DNA of 64,000 bases, from the NCBI GenBank assembly GCA_038396625.1, contig CP121688.1, forward strand, positions 3,224,001 through 3,288,000, in the 5' to 3' direction. A model generated the notes under the pieces. It had not been told where the DNA came from. It searched no databases and was given only the letters and a program-made list of their open reading frames with translations. Below, in pieces: positions 1 through 8,788 of this stretch. This DNA is from G038396625 sp038396625. Its GTDB lineage: Bacteria > Bacillota > Clostridia > Peptostreptococcales > Thermotaleaceae. A program made the position numbers and the translations under genes. Numbering within the stretch: the stretch's first letter is position 1; every line of letters begins with the position of its first letter.

Positions 1-581
1 GGTTTGGTGTTCACAAGGATAGTATTGTACATACCAAAGACGCGCTTAAAAAGAAAATTTCTCATTTATTACAAACCTATCAACCTCCTGTTTTGGTAGA
101 AGAATTTATCGAAGGTAGAGAATTTACTGTAGGGGTTATTGGTAATGGTAAAAACAAAACCATCTTACCAATCATGGAAATCAGTTTTCAAAATGTACCA
201 CATAAATATGGTAAGTTCTATACTTTCGAGTTAAAAACTGAATTAGGAGATTTTGTAGAATTTTATTGCCCTGCTTCCATTGATACAAACTTAGAACAAA
301 AAATTAAAACCAGTGTGTCTAAGGCATTTGATGTCTTAGAGTGTAGAGATTTTGCAAGGGTAGATGTCCGAGTGACTGCTAATCAACCTTATATCATAGA
401 GATTAACAGTCTTCCTGGATTGAAGCCTGGATACAGTGATTTACCCAAAATGGCATTGAAAGCAGGCATTTCCTATGAAAATCTAATATTTATGTTGACA
501 GAAGCAGCCATCATACGAATAAATGGTTCACCAAAACACAAAAAAATAAGGAGGGATTCTGATGAGAGAAAAGTGGTTTAG
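1..581 (+). CDS. ATP-grasp ligase, D-Ala-D-Ala ligase-like, 5'-truncated by window edge
   Basis: C-terminal ~190 residues of an ATP-grasp carboxylate-amine ligase; the reading frame (codons from base 3) is open to the window edge, so the start lies upstream. Seen: the ATP-grasp stretch VEEFIEGREFTVGV near residue 31, and a C-terminal metal/ATP segment ARVDVRV...IIEINSLPGL followed by LPKMALKAGISYENLI, the hallmark of the D-alanine-D-alanine ligase family. The family joins two amino acids or adds an amino acid to a carboxylate with ATP hydrolysis. The last ~20 bases overlap the next gene, whose ribosome site (AAGGAGGG) lies inside this one, so the two are translationally coupled. Because its neighbours are an opine-dehydrogenase-like enzyme and a B12-domain protein rather than cell-wall genes, a dedicated amino-acid or dipeptide ligase is more likely than the housekeeping Ddl. 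Substrate unknown. Confidence 0.85.
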   Translation, partial: FGVHKDSIVHTKDALKKKISHLLQTYQPPVLVEEFIEGREFTVGVIGNGKNKTILPIMEISFQNVPHKYGKFYTFELKTELGDFVEFYCPASIDTNLEQKIKTSVSKAFDVLECRDFARVDVRVTANQPYIIEINSLPGLKPGYSDLPKMALKAGISYENLIFMLTEAAIIRINGSPKHKKIRRDSDERKVV

Positions 582-1692
582 AAAGTTGAGTTTTGCTGTC
601 ATTGGTGCAGGTCATGGAGGTCAAGGAATCGCAGGATATTTAGCTCATAAAGGGCATGTAGTTAACCTATATCATAGAAGCATTGAAAAATTAAAGGAAA
701 TTAAACAGCAAGGATATATTGATTTGGAAGGCAGTATGGATGGTCGTGGGTATTTAAATCTTATTACCACAAATATTGAACAGGCCATTAAGAAGGTAGA
801 TATTATTATGGTCGTTCTACCCGCCAGTGCACATAAATGGGTTGCTAACAGAATTGCCCCCTTCGTCACCGCTGAACAATATATTGTGCTCAATCCTGGC
901 AGAACAGGTGGTGCCTTGGAATTTAAAAGTATTATTAGTAGGCATAACCCTTTAAAAAAAGTTTGTATTATTGAGGCGCAAACCTTTTTATTTGCCTGCA
1001 GGTGCATCGAACCAGGAAGAGTAAAAATTTTTAGTAAAAAAGAAGAAGTTAAGGTAGCTGCATTACCTGCTATGAAAATAAATGAATTTATCGATACCAT
1101 TCATCAAGCATTGCCTGAATTTACACCTACAGCCAGTGTTCTAGAGACTAGCTTTAATAATATTGGTTCTGTACTCCATCCTATTCCAACCATTTTGAAC
1201 TGTGGAAGAATTGAAAATACCCAAGGGGATTTTCAATATTATATTGATGGTATTACGCCATCTGTTGCCAAGATTATTGAACAAGTAGATGCAGAAAGAA
1301 TGCAAATTGCAAGAGCATTACATGTAGAGGCAATTTCTCTAAGAGAATGGCTGCACTACACCTATAATGCACAAGGTGATACCCTTTGCGAAGCCTTAAG
1401 AAATACAAAGGGCTATTGGGGAATAAAGGCGCCTTCTTCTTTAGATACTCGTTATATCTTCGAAGATGTGCCACAAAGTTTAGTGCCTATTTCAGACGTT
1501 GGAAAACACTTAGGGATCTACACACCAACCATTGATTCTATTATTCATCTTGCATCAGTACTGCACAATACTAATTACTATAAAAATGGTAGAAAAGTAA
1601 TCGATATGGGATTAGACGGACTATCCATTGATGAAATCAAACGCTTTGTATTGACAGGAGAAATATCTGACCCAGAAGGAGTGGTTGCATAA
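562..1692 (+). CDS. NAD/NADP octopine/nopaline (opine) dehydrogenase family protein
   Basis: 376 aa. N-terminal Rossmann fold with nucleotide motif GAGHGGQGIAGYLA at residues ~15-28, then a region IMVVLPASAH typical of 6-phosphogluconate/opine dehydrogenase folds, and an all-helical C-terminal domain containing NNIGSVLHPIPTILN, the catalytic-region signature of the octopine/nopaline dehydrogenase family (His in the HP motif). Such enzymes reductively condense an amino acid with a 2-keto acid, or run the reverse oxidation. ATG start chosen because AAGGAGGG ends 5 bases upstream; the stop overlaps the next start as TAATG. Coupling to an ATP-grasp ligase upstream and a cobalamin-domain protein downstream suggests one pathway acting on an amino-acid derivative. 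The substrate cannot be read from sequence. Confidence 0.85.
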   Translation: MREKWFRKLSFAVIGAGHGGQGIAGYLAHKGHVVNLYHRSIEKLKEIKQQGYIDLEGSMDGRGYLNLITTNIEQAIKKVDIIMVVLPASAHKWVANRIAPFVTAEQYIVLNPGRTGGALEFKSIISRHNPLKKVCIIEAQTFLFACRCIEPGRVKIFSKKEEVKVAALPAMKINEFIDTIHQALPEFTPTASVLETSFNNIGSVLHPIPTILNCGRIENTQGDFQYYIDGITPSVAKIIEQVDAERMQIARALHVEAISLREWLHYTYNAQGDTLCEALRNTKGYWGIKAPSSLDTRYIFEDVPQSLVPISDVGKHLGIYTPTIDSIIHLASVLHNTNYYKNGRKVIDMGLDGLSIDEIKRFVLTGEISDPEGVVA

Positions 1693-3350
1693 TGAAAAAA
1701 TATTTAGGCGCTGCCATTGGAAATTGCGTACATGTAGGTGGTATTGTCAACTTTTTAAGATTGGCTGAAGAAGAGGGCAATCAAACTGAATTCCTTGGTG
1801 CTGCTGTGGATATTGATAAATTGATCCACGCTGTACTTCAAACAAAACCTGACGTAGTTTGTATAGGTTTTCGTCTAACGCCTCAATCTGTAATTCCTTT
1901 GCTAGATGTGCTTACAAATCAGATTCAAGAACATCATTTGGAAAGTATAGCATGGCTATTTGGTGGAACAAAACCTGTAGCTCAAATTGCAAAGCAATAT
2001 CCTTTTTTCTCTAAAATATTTGACGGAACTGAAGACCTGGATGATGTGATTAATTATCTAAGAGGCAAAAACTTAAAGGAGATTACATCATCTTACTCAC
2101 AAAATATTATCGAAAGAATTCACAGCAAATATCCTTATCCAGTACTTCGCCATCATTTTGGCTTGCCTTCTTTAGAAGAAACCTATGCAGGTATCCAAAA
2201 AATTGCAGCGGCAAAAATACTTGATGTAATTTCTATAGGTCCTGACCAAAATGCCCAAGAAAACTTTTTTACACCAGAAAAAATGAATCATGCATTAGAC
2301 GGTGCTGGTGGTGTTCCTTTACGCACTGCTGGAGATTTTGAAAATTTATATAAAAGTTCGCAGACTGGAAATTATCCTCTTTTAAGATGTTATAGTGGCA
2401 CTGCAGAGATTTTCCAATTTGCACAACTTCTTAAGGATACAATTCACAATGCTTGGTGTGCTGTTCCTCTTTGTTGGTATAATGTTTTAGATGGTAGAGG
2501 TCCAAGACCTGTACATCAATCCATTGAAGAAGGACAGCAGCTGATGAAATGGCATGGTGAAAGAAATATCCCTGTAGAAGTAAATGAAGCACATCATTGG
2601 AGTCTTCGAGATGCTCATGACACCATCGGCGTGGCAATGGCATTTTTAGCTGCCTATAATGCCAAGAAAATGGGTGTGAAGGATTATGTTGCACAATATA
2701 TGTTTAATGTACCCCCATCTATGCATCATAAAATGGACTTAGCGAAAATGCTTGCAAAAATTGAATTGATTGAATCCCTACAGGATACCAATTTTACAAC
2801 CTATCGACAAGTAAGGGCTGGATTGGCCAGTTTAAGTGCTGATTTAGATGTGGCAAAAGGACAATTGGCTGCTTCTACCTATTTGGCTATGAGCATTCAA
2901 CCCCATATTGTACACGTAGTTGGTTTCAGTGAAGCAGATCATGCAGCAAAACCAGAGGATGTTATTGAAAGCTGCAAAATTGTTAGAGGCGTCATCCGTT
3001 CAACCCTTCATGGCACAGTAGATATGGGTAATGATCCTATAGTCCAAAGCCGGAAAAAAGAATTGATCCATGAAGCTAAAGTTTTGTTGAATAAAATTAA
3101 AGAACTCTATCCTGAAAACCAAGATCCATGGACTGACCCTATTGTATTGGCAGATGTCATCAAAAGAGGTATCATCGATGCACCTCACTTAAGAGGGAAT
3201 CCTAGTGCAAAAGGAACGTTAGAAACAAGAATCATCGACGGAAAATGCCTAGCTTATTCTAAATCAATGAATCGCCATATATCCGAAGAGGAAAGATTAT
3301 CCACATTACTAGATTCAGAAGATTCTCCTGACCAAACTATTTCTGCATAA
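1692..3350 (+). CDS. Cobalamin-binding-domain protein with mutase-like C-terminal region
   Basis: 552 aa. Residues 1-125 look like a B12-binding Rossmann domain: IGNCVHVGG carries the lower-ligand His (CxHxxG, with Cys where the usual motif DxHxxG has Asp), then VCIGFRL in the place of the SxL segment and WLFGGTKP for the GG motif. Residues ~150-500 are a separate predicted alpha/beta region with YNVLDGRGPRPVHQS, EVNEAHHWSLRDAHDT and AAYNAKKMGVKDYVAQYMFN; the C-terminal LADVIKRGI...KGTLETRI resembles the tails of TIM-barrel B12 mutases (ornithine/lysine aminomutase, glutamate mutase epsilon), but this is a recollection-level similarity. Start is coupled (TAATG) to the opine-dehydrogenase-like gene. 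Most likely a cobalamin-dependent mutase or aminomutase-like enzyme of unknown substrate; a methyltransferase role is possible. Confidence 0.65.
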   Translation: MKKYLGAAIGNCVHVGGIVNFLRLAEEEGNQTEFLGAAVDIDKLIHAVLQTKPDVVCIGFRLTPQSVIPLLDVLTNQIQEHHLESIAWLFGGTKPVAQIAKQYPFFSKIFDGTEDLDDVINYLRGKNLKEITSSYSQNIIERIHSKYPYPVLRHHFGLPSLEETYAGIQKIAAAKILDVISIGPDQNAQENFFTPEKMNHALDGAGGVPLRTAGDFENLYKSSQTGNYPLLRCYSGTAEIFQFAQLLKDTIHNAWCAVPLCWYNVLDGRGPRPVHQSIEEGQQLMKWHGERNIPVEVNEAHHWSLRDAHDTIGVAMAFLAAYNAKKMGVKDYVAQYMFNVPPSMHHKMDLAKMLAKIELIESLQDTNFTTYRQVRAGLASLSADLDVAKGQLAASTYLAMSIQPHIVHVVGFSEADHAAKPEDVIESCKIVRGVIRSTLHGTVDMGNDPIVQSRKKELIHEAKVLLNKIKELYPENQDPWTDPIVLADVIKRGIIDAPHLRGNPSAKGTLETRIIDGKCLAYSKSMNRHISEEERLSTLLDSEDSPDQTISA

Positions 3351-3388
3351 TAAAATACGCATGCTGCTAGAGCAGCATGCGTATTTTA
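3351..3388. terminator. Bidirectional terminator between convergent operons
   Basis: Near-perfect palindrome: arm 3351-3368 pairs with 3371-3388 around a 2-base centre, A-rich on one side and T-rich on the other, so it can terminate both the + strand operon ending at 3350 and the - strand operon whose last stop codon (3386-3388) lies in the right arm. Confidence 0.9.
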
Positions 3389-4555
3389 TTTATCTGCATG
3401 CTTAAATTCTTCTTTAATTTTATGTAATAAATCATTATCCATTAATACATCAGTAGCTGTTAGTGCAAGCGCTCCTACCGTTTGTCGCATGGATTCATAA
3501 GCAAAAGCCGTTTTGGTTGCTTCTGCAAATTCCTTTGTATGTGCAGCCAAGTCATAGCCACATATCCCAAACCAAGGATGAATCGTAGGCACAACATGGC
3601 TTACATTTCCTGCATCCAAAGATCCTGAATCTCTCGGTGGATGAATTTTTTCCACGCCCATGTCCAATATCCTTTTTTGGTATGCTTTTGACAGGGTTTC
3701 ATTGGTTACCAAATCGTCAAAGGAAGATTCATAGTTGGTAATCTCTAACTCAGCACCAGCTGCTAAAGCTGCGCCCCTTGCACAATTTTTCACTTTTTCT
3801 ACGAGTTCTTGTAAATAAGATTTTTTTGCAGCTCTTACATAGAATTGAGCAATTGCCAAATCTGGAACTATATTTGCTGCTTTTCCTCCTTCAACAATAA
3901 TTCCGTGGATTCTAGCATTTGGTAAAATATGCTGTCTTAATGCATTGATATTGACAAATGTATTGATTGCTGCATCAAGGGCATTGATGCCCTTTTCTGG
4001 AAAAGCAGCAGCATGGGCAGATTGTCCTTTAAAAGTAAACTGTAATGCTTCCATCGCTAAAGATGTTCCGCTGACATGATGCCTTCCTCCAGGATGAGCT
4101 TCTAATGCGATATCTACATCGTCAAAGGCTCCTTTATTGACCATCTCTACCTTTGCACCGTTTGTTTCTTCCGCTGGTGTACCATAAACTACAACCTTGC
4201 CTTTTAAATCTCCAATTATTTGACTTAAAACAATGCCTGCTCCTGTAGTAGTGGCACCTAAAATATTATGCCCACAGCCATGTCCTATACCAGGTAGAGC
4301 ATCGTATTCCGATAAAAATGCAATAACAGGTCCTGGTTTATTGCTGTCATACACTGCTTTAAAAGCAGTTTTCAATCCCATATATTCTTCTTCTACCTCA
4401 AATTCATATTTTTTTAAAAGTTTTACATGGGCGGCACAAGCTTTAAATTCTTGATTTCCTAACTCAGGGTTATCAAAGATATAATCACTTAATGCGATTA
4501 ACTCGCCTTGCAAATCTTCTGTTAATTTCTTCACACGATTTAACATTGTATCCAT
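3386..4555 (-). CDS. M20D-family amidohydrolase (AbgB/IAA-amino-acid hydrolase type)
   Basis: 389 aa zinc/manganese metallohydrolase. Metal motif GIGHGCGHN (Cys and His ligands) near residue 92, the catalytic/ligand pair EET near 130, and EAHPGGRHHV with a further His ligand; the middle ~110 residues are the dimerisation (lid) domain with GQSAHAA. Members deacylate N-acyl amino acids, aminobenzoyl-glutamate or similar amides in the cytoplasm. Last gene of a four-gene - strand unit (YfcC carrier, ArgE/DapE-like peptidase, D-aminoacylase-like, this gene), 12 bases after the previous stop, with an AGGAG-like ribosome site just upstream. Context suggests stepwise hydrolysis of imported N-acylated amino acids or small peptides; exact substrate unknown. 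Confidence 0.88.
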   Translation of the reverse strand: MDTMLNRVKKLTEDLQGELIALSDYIFDNPELGNQEFKACAAHVKLLKKYEFEVEEEYMGLKTAFKAVYDSNKPGPVIAFLSEYDALPGIGHGCGHNILGATTTGAGIVLSQIIGDLKGKVVVYGTPAEETNGAKVEMVNKGAFDDVDIALEAHPGGRHHVSGTSLAMEALQFTFKGQSAHAAAFPEKGINALDAAINTFVNINALRQHILPNARIHGIIVEGGKAANIVPDLAIAQFYVRAAKKSYLQELVEKVKNCARGAALAAGAELEITNYESSFDDLVTNETLSKAYQKRILDMGVEKIHPPRDSGSLDAGNVSHVVPTIHPWFGICGYDLAAHTKEFAEATKTAFAYESMRQTVGALALTATDVLMDNDLLHKIKEEFKHADK

Positions 4556-4567
4556 CTCCTTCTCCCA

Positions 4568-5941
4568 CTATTTGCTTAATTCCCTTTCTCTAATTACTTT
4601 TCCGAGACGCCTTTGAAGAATTTTGTTGTTTCTTACAGCTATTTTTCCATCAACAATGACATGAGATATTCCTTTTGGTGGTAAAGTAGGATTTTCAAAG
4701 GTGGCTCCATCCATAATCTCATCGGGATTAAAGATCACCAAATCTGCATCAAAACCTTCCTTCACTTGCCCTTTACTCTTTAAACCTAAACGTTTGGCAG
4801 GAATGAATGTCATCTTCTTCAAGGCATCCATGAAAGGAAGTGCCTTCATATCCCTTACATATCTTCCAAGCACCCTTGGAAAAGTACCAGCTGCCCTTGG
4901 ATGCCCTTGTCCTTTGCGAAGAAGTCCATCACTGGCTACCATCATAAAAGGTGCCCTTATCGCCTCAACAATTTCTTCATCATTCATGACAAAAGCAACG
5001 ACAATCATATCCGGATGTTCTTGTCGAACCTTATAAAAAAGTTCTTTATCACAGCGAACACCTACATATGGCTCCTCCGTAAGCATAATACTATCATAGG
5101 ATTTATTCCAAAGTTCAAAACATCCTTCATCAAAAACTGCAGAACCTATGAATGTACTAAAAGCATCGTAAGGATAGCAATCTGCCATAACATCAACCCC
5201 TTGGTTGATGGCCTTCTGAATAACATCAAGGGATTCTTTCATCATACCATAGGCAGTACCACTGCCTAAGTGAGAAATTTGCATAGACATTCCTGTTACC
5301 TTAGAAATCTCTATCATTTCTTTCACAGAATCAATTCCGTATTTTGCATCCTTTCGATAATGTGCTGAGAGAAGAATATCTTTTTTTTCTATTCCTTTAC
5401 AAAGCTGAGTTGCCTCATCAAAGTCTATTCCTGGTGAATATTCCAACCCATAAGAGATTCCTATTGCACCATTTTCAATGGCGCGATTGGCAATTTCCTG
5501 CATTTTCGCTATTTCTTGAGCAGTAGATTTGCGATAGCGATCATTATTCCCAACAACATCACGTAGATAGTTATGCCCTATTGCCGAAAGATAATTGACA
5601 GGAGCACCATGTTTGTCGATAAATCCAAAAAATTCTTCTACACTTTGACGATTATTGCCACAGTTTCCTCCCACACAGGTAGTAGCACCCATTAAGAGCA
5701 TCTTGTTAGCAATATCATAGTCATCTTTGTCGGCAGATAATCCAATCACTTCTTCATGCATATGGATGTCAATAAACCCTGGTGAAACCACTTTACCTGT
5801 AGCATCAATTTCTTCTTGGGCTCCTTCAGAACAGTTTTCAACACACTGAATTTTTCCATCCTGAATGCCAATATCGCATATTTTTTCTTCTTCAGTATCA
5901 AAATCTAAAACCTTTGCATTACGAATCTTAAGATCATACAT
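4568..5941 (-). CDS. Amidohydrolase, N-acyl-D-amino-acid deacylase-like
   Basis: 457 aa amidohydrolase-superfamily enzyme. The N-terminal beta-sandwich contributes LKIRNAKVLDFDTEEEKICD, followed by VVSPGFIDIHMHEE (metal HxH near residue 60), then CVGGNCGNN (the Cys position used as a zinc ligand in D-aminoacylases), SAHYRK, QISHLG and VASDGLL (the catalytic Asp). The C-terminal GFDADLVIFNPDEI strand returns to the sandwich. The family removes acyl groups from N-acyl-D-amino acids or cleaves related cyclic amides. ATG with AGGAGG 7 bases upstream. It sits between two M20 peptidases in the operon, consistent with a catabolic set for N-acyl or D-amino-acid compounds. Dihydropyrimidinase-like activity is a less likely alternative. 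Confidence 0.85.
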   Translation of the reverse strand: MYDLKIRNAKVLDFDTEEEKICDIGIQDGKIQCVENCSEGAQEEIDATGKVVSPGFIDIHMHEEVIGLSADKDDYDIANKMLLMGATTCVGGNCGNNRQSVEEFFGFIDKHGAPVNYLSAIGHNYLRDVVGNNDRYRKSTAQEIAKMQEIANRAIENGAIGISYGLEYSPGIDFDEATQLCKGIEKKDILLSAHYRKDAKYGIDSVKEMIEISKVTGMSMQISHLGSGTAYGMMKESLDVIQKAINQGVDVMADCYPYDAFSTFIGSAVFDEGCFELWNKSYDSIMLTEEPYVGVRCDKELFYKVRQEHPDMIVVAFVMNDEEIVEAIRAPFMMVASDGLLRKGQGHPRAAGTFPRVLGRYVRDMKALPFMDALKKMTFIPAKRLGLKSKGQVKEGFDADLVIFNPDEIMDGATFENPTLPPKGISHVIVDGKIAVRNNKILQRRLGKVIRERELSK

Positions 5942-5965
5942 TTCTTTACCTCCTATTCATAAGGG

Positions 5966-5987
5966 AAACAGGGCATAAGCCCTGTTT
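5966..5987 (-). other. Intra-operon stem-loop
   Basis: Perfect 9-bp stem (arms 5966-5974 and 5979-5987, 4-base loop) in the gap between the ArgE/DapE-like gene and the D-aminoacylase-like gene. No U-run follows on the - strand, so it looks more like an mRNA processing or stability element (or weak attenuator) than a full terminator. Confidence 0.55.
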
Positions 5988-5991
5988 GAAA

Positions 5992-7194
5992 TTATTTCTC
6001 AATCCCACAAAATTTTTCTATGATTTTAGCATATATTTCTACAGCATCTATCAATTCTGAGATTTCCACTCTCTCGTCCTTGGTATGAGAAAAAGATATT
6101 CTTCCTGGACCGAAAACAACTGTAGGAATCTTTCCATAATTTGAAAGTAAAGCTGCATCAGTCCAACCTCTTTTACGTGTAATTTCTGGTTCTTTTTCAA
6201 TTACTTCTTGAATCGCATCCTTTACTGCTAATACAATCGGAGCATCCGGTGATGTCATAAGATATAAATGATCAAGTGTCAGCATATTATTGGGCATTCG
6301 AATGATCTCCGCATCAAATTCCGGATCTTCTGCTTTGATGGCATCTATAATATCTTGATATTCCTTTAATACAGATGCTACGGTTTCTCCAGGAATATAT
6401 CTACGATCAATCCGAATACTGCATGCATCCGCCACGGTACTTGGCTGACTACCTCCTTGGATTACGCCAAAATTCATTACAGATGGCCCCATATATTCAT
6501 TATGACGCTCTCTTAGCTTAGGATACAACTCTTTTTTTATTCTCTCAATAAGTGCTGCAGCTTTTTCTATGGCATTGACACCTAGGTGTGGTACGCCTCC
6601 ATGGGCTGCCTTTCCTTTGATGCGAATTTCTAGCCATTCTAATCCCCTATGCCCTATAGCATATTCATAATGGGAGGGCTCTCCCACCACTGCACCATCG
6701 GCTTTTAATCCGGATTTGACCAAGTGCTCTGTTCCTTCACTTCTTTCTTCTTCTCCAATTACCCCAGTAAAAATAACATCTCCTTTGAGCTTTACACCAG
6801 CACGCTTTAACGCTAACATGGTTATGAGCATACTGGCAATGGGTCCTTTCATATCAACGGCACCTCTTCCCCAAATGGCACCATCTTTTATCTCTGCTCC
6901 AAAGGGCTCAATGGTCATATTATAAGGTGGAACCGTATCAGTATGACCATTCAGCATCAATGTCTTTCCTGTACCATCTCCTCGTAGAAAAGCCAATACA
7001 TTGCTTCTTTCTTTATCAACGGGTTCTAGCTTTACCTCCAAGCCTTGTTGTTGGCAGAATTCAAAAATGAATTCTGCCACTTCTTTTTCTCTTGTTGGTA
7101 CATCCTTATGACTTGGAATTTTAATCAAGGACTGGGTTAGTTGAATCAACTCTTCCTGTGTATAATAATCATGGATCTTCTTCAATTTTACCAC
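5992..7194 (-). CDS. M20-family metallopeptidase, ArgE/DapE type
   Basis: 400 aa. Metal-binding segments in family order: LNGHTDTVPP (His and Asp ligand) near residue 82, WGRGAVDMKG (bridging Asp) near 111, GVIGEEERSEGTEH (catalytic Glu-Glu) near 146, GEPSHYE, and a C-terminal FGPGRISFSHTKDE with the last His. Typical length for acetylornithine deacetylase/succinyl-diaminopimelate desuccinylase relatives. Follows the YfcC carrier gene by 14 bases and is transcribed with it. The absence of arginine or lysine biosynthesis genes nearby favours a catabolic peptidase/deacylase acting on material imported by that carrier; a YgeY-like assignment is possible but not established. Confidence 0.85.
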   Translation of the reverse strand: MVKLKKIHDYYTQEELIQLTQSLIKIPSHKDVPTREKEVAEFIFEFCQQQGLEVKLEPVDKERSNVLAFLRGDGTGKTLMLNGHTDTVPPYNMTIEPFGAEIKDGAIWGRGAVDMKGPIASMLITMLALKRAGVKLKGDVIFTGVIGEEERSEGTEHLVKSGLKADGAVVGEPSHYEYAIGHRGLEWLEIRIKGKAAHGGVPHLGVNAIEKAAALIERIKKELYPKLRERHNEYMGPSVMNFGVIQGGSQPSTVADACSIRIDRRYIPGETVASVLKEYQDIIDAIKAEDPEFDAEIIRMPNNMLTLDHLYLMTSPDAPIVLAVKDAIQEVIEKEPEITRKRGWTDAALLSNYGKIPTVVFGPGRISFSHTKDERVEISELIDAVEIYAKIIEKFCGIEK

Positions 7195-7208
7195 TCCTGT
7201 TTGTTATT

Positions 7209-8633
7209 TTAGAAAGGTCCAAAATTCATGGCATTGACAATTAACATGATCCCTGCTCCTGTAGCAATCCATATGGTCATTAAAGGCCATAAAAATCTAA
7301 ACCAATCTTCATAAGAAATTTTTGCAATAGATAAAACACCCATTAAAGCAGCAGAGGTTGGAATAATGGAGTTTGTAAATCCATCACCAAATTGATAAGC
7401 TACAACAGCTGTTTGTCTTGTAACTCCAATAATATCTGCTAATGGCTTCATAATTGGCATTGTGGCTGCTGCCTGACCACTACCGGATGGAATAAAGAAG
7501 TTAATAACAATCTGCGTAAAATACATACCTAATGCAGAGATACCTTTTGGTAGAGATTGTATGGCTGCAGCAAGTCCATTAATGATGGAATCCATAATGG
7601 CACCATCCTGCATTACGATCAAAATACCTCTTGCTACCCCTACAACCAAAGCACCAAATACAATCGACTTGGCACCTGCTACAAATTCTTGTGCCAATCT
7701 ACTTGGTCCTAATTTGCCTAAGAAACCACCAATAATACCCATTGCCAAGAAGGCTGCCCCAATTTCTGTAATATACCATCCATTCTTAAATACACCCCAA
7801 ATAATAAATCCAAATCCTCCAACAATGGTTAAAAGTACAAGATGATGTCTAGATTCTAACACCGGAATATTGGACAAATCAATATGTTGGTCTTTTTCTT
7901 CAATTTCGAGGGCACGAACATAGCTCTTAGATGGATCTTTTTTTACCTTTTCTGCATAGCGCATCAAATACCATGCTGTAATGAGTAAGAATACAACAAG
8001 GAATATTAATCTCACTTGAAGACCTGAAAACAATGGAAGTTCGGCAATTCCTTGGGCTACTCCAACCGTAAATGGATTCATAAAACCAGATGTAAATCCA
8101 CAGGCTGCTCCTAATGTAATCATAGCCGTCCCTGTTATGGCATCATAACCTAATGCCCGTGCAAGGGCTATACCAATTGGAACGAATACAATGGCCTCTT
8201 CCGCCATTCCAAAGGTTGCACCCCCTAGGGAAAATATCACTAAAAAGATAGGAATCAATAATTTTTCCTTCCCTTGCAGTCCCTTAGCAATTTTACCAAT
8301 ACCTGCTTCTATGGCACCGGTGGCGGTAATCATTTGGAAAGATCCTCCTACAATGAAGATGAAAAAGATAATACTCGATGCATCTTTCATCCCTTTTGGA
8401 ACTGCTTGAAACAAGTCAAAAAACTTAATTGGGTTTTGTTCAACATTGTGGAAAGATGCAGGATCTACTACAGTTCTTCCTGTTGCTTCGTCTTTTATTC
8501 GATCGTATTCACCTGCTGGAATAATATATGTTAAAATAGACATGATTAATATTACAGAAAATAAGATAACATAGGTGTGCGGAACTTTGAATCTTTTCTT
8601 TTTTGCATTTGTTTTTTCCATTTGTGTACTCAA
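7209..8633 (-). CDS. YfcC-family membrane carrier (DcuC/arginine-ornithine antiporter-like)
   Basis: 474 aa, about 12 hydrophobic segments, Lys/Arg-rich N-terminus (KTNAKKKRFKVPHTY) then a first helix; conserved TYIIPAGEYDRI and, near the C-terminus, INFFIPSGSGQAAATMPIMKP as in the YfcC/DcuC/AbgT-like carriers. It is an inner-membrane transporter for amino acids, dicarboxylates or small peptides. Start taken at TTG (8633) because AAAAGGAGG lies 7-8 bases upstream; an ATG four codons in has no better site. First gene of the hydrolase operon, so it probably imports the substrate that the three downstream hydrolases cleave. Confidence 0.88.
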   Translation of the reverse strand: MSTQMEKTNAKKKRFKVPHTYVILFSVILIMSILTYIIPAGEYDRIKDEATGRTVVDPASFHNVEQNPIKFFDLFQAVPKGMKDASSIIFFIFIVGGSFQMITATGAIEAGIGKIAKGLQGKEKLLIPIFLVIFSLGGATFGMAEEAIVFVPIGIALARALGYDAITGTAMITLGAACGFTSGFMNPFTVGVAQGIAELPLFSGLQVRLIFLVVFLLITAWYLMRYAEKVKKDPSKSYVRALEIEEKDQHIDLSNIPVLESRHHLVLLTIVGGFGFIIWGVFKNGWYITEIGAAFLAMGIIGGFLGKLGPSRLAQEFVAGAKSIVFGALVVGVARGILIVMQDGAIMDSIINGLAAAIQSLPKGISALGMYFTQIVINFFIPSGSGQAAATMPIMKPLADIIGVTRQTAVVAYQFGDGFTNSIIPTSAALMGVLSIAKISYEDWFRFLWPLMTIWIATGAGIMLIVNAMNFGPF

Positions 8634-8788
8634 AAAAATACCTCCTTTTATTTTTACTTACAACTGTTTTAATGCAGCATAGAGTAAAAGTACAATGACA
8701 AAAGAAAAAAATATTGCAATCTACTTGCTTTTTCTAATTTTTCCTTTCTCTCTCCCTTCTAAAATATATTCATATCCTTTCACCTCCC

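Noticed and set aside
5966..5987. Terminator splitting the hydrolase operon
   Set aside because: No T-run follows the stem on the transcribed strand; kept as an intra-operon stem-loop.
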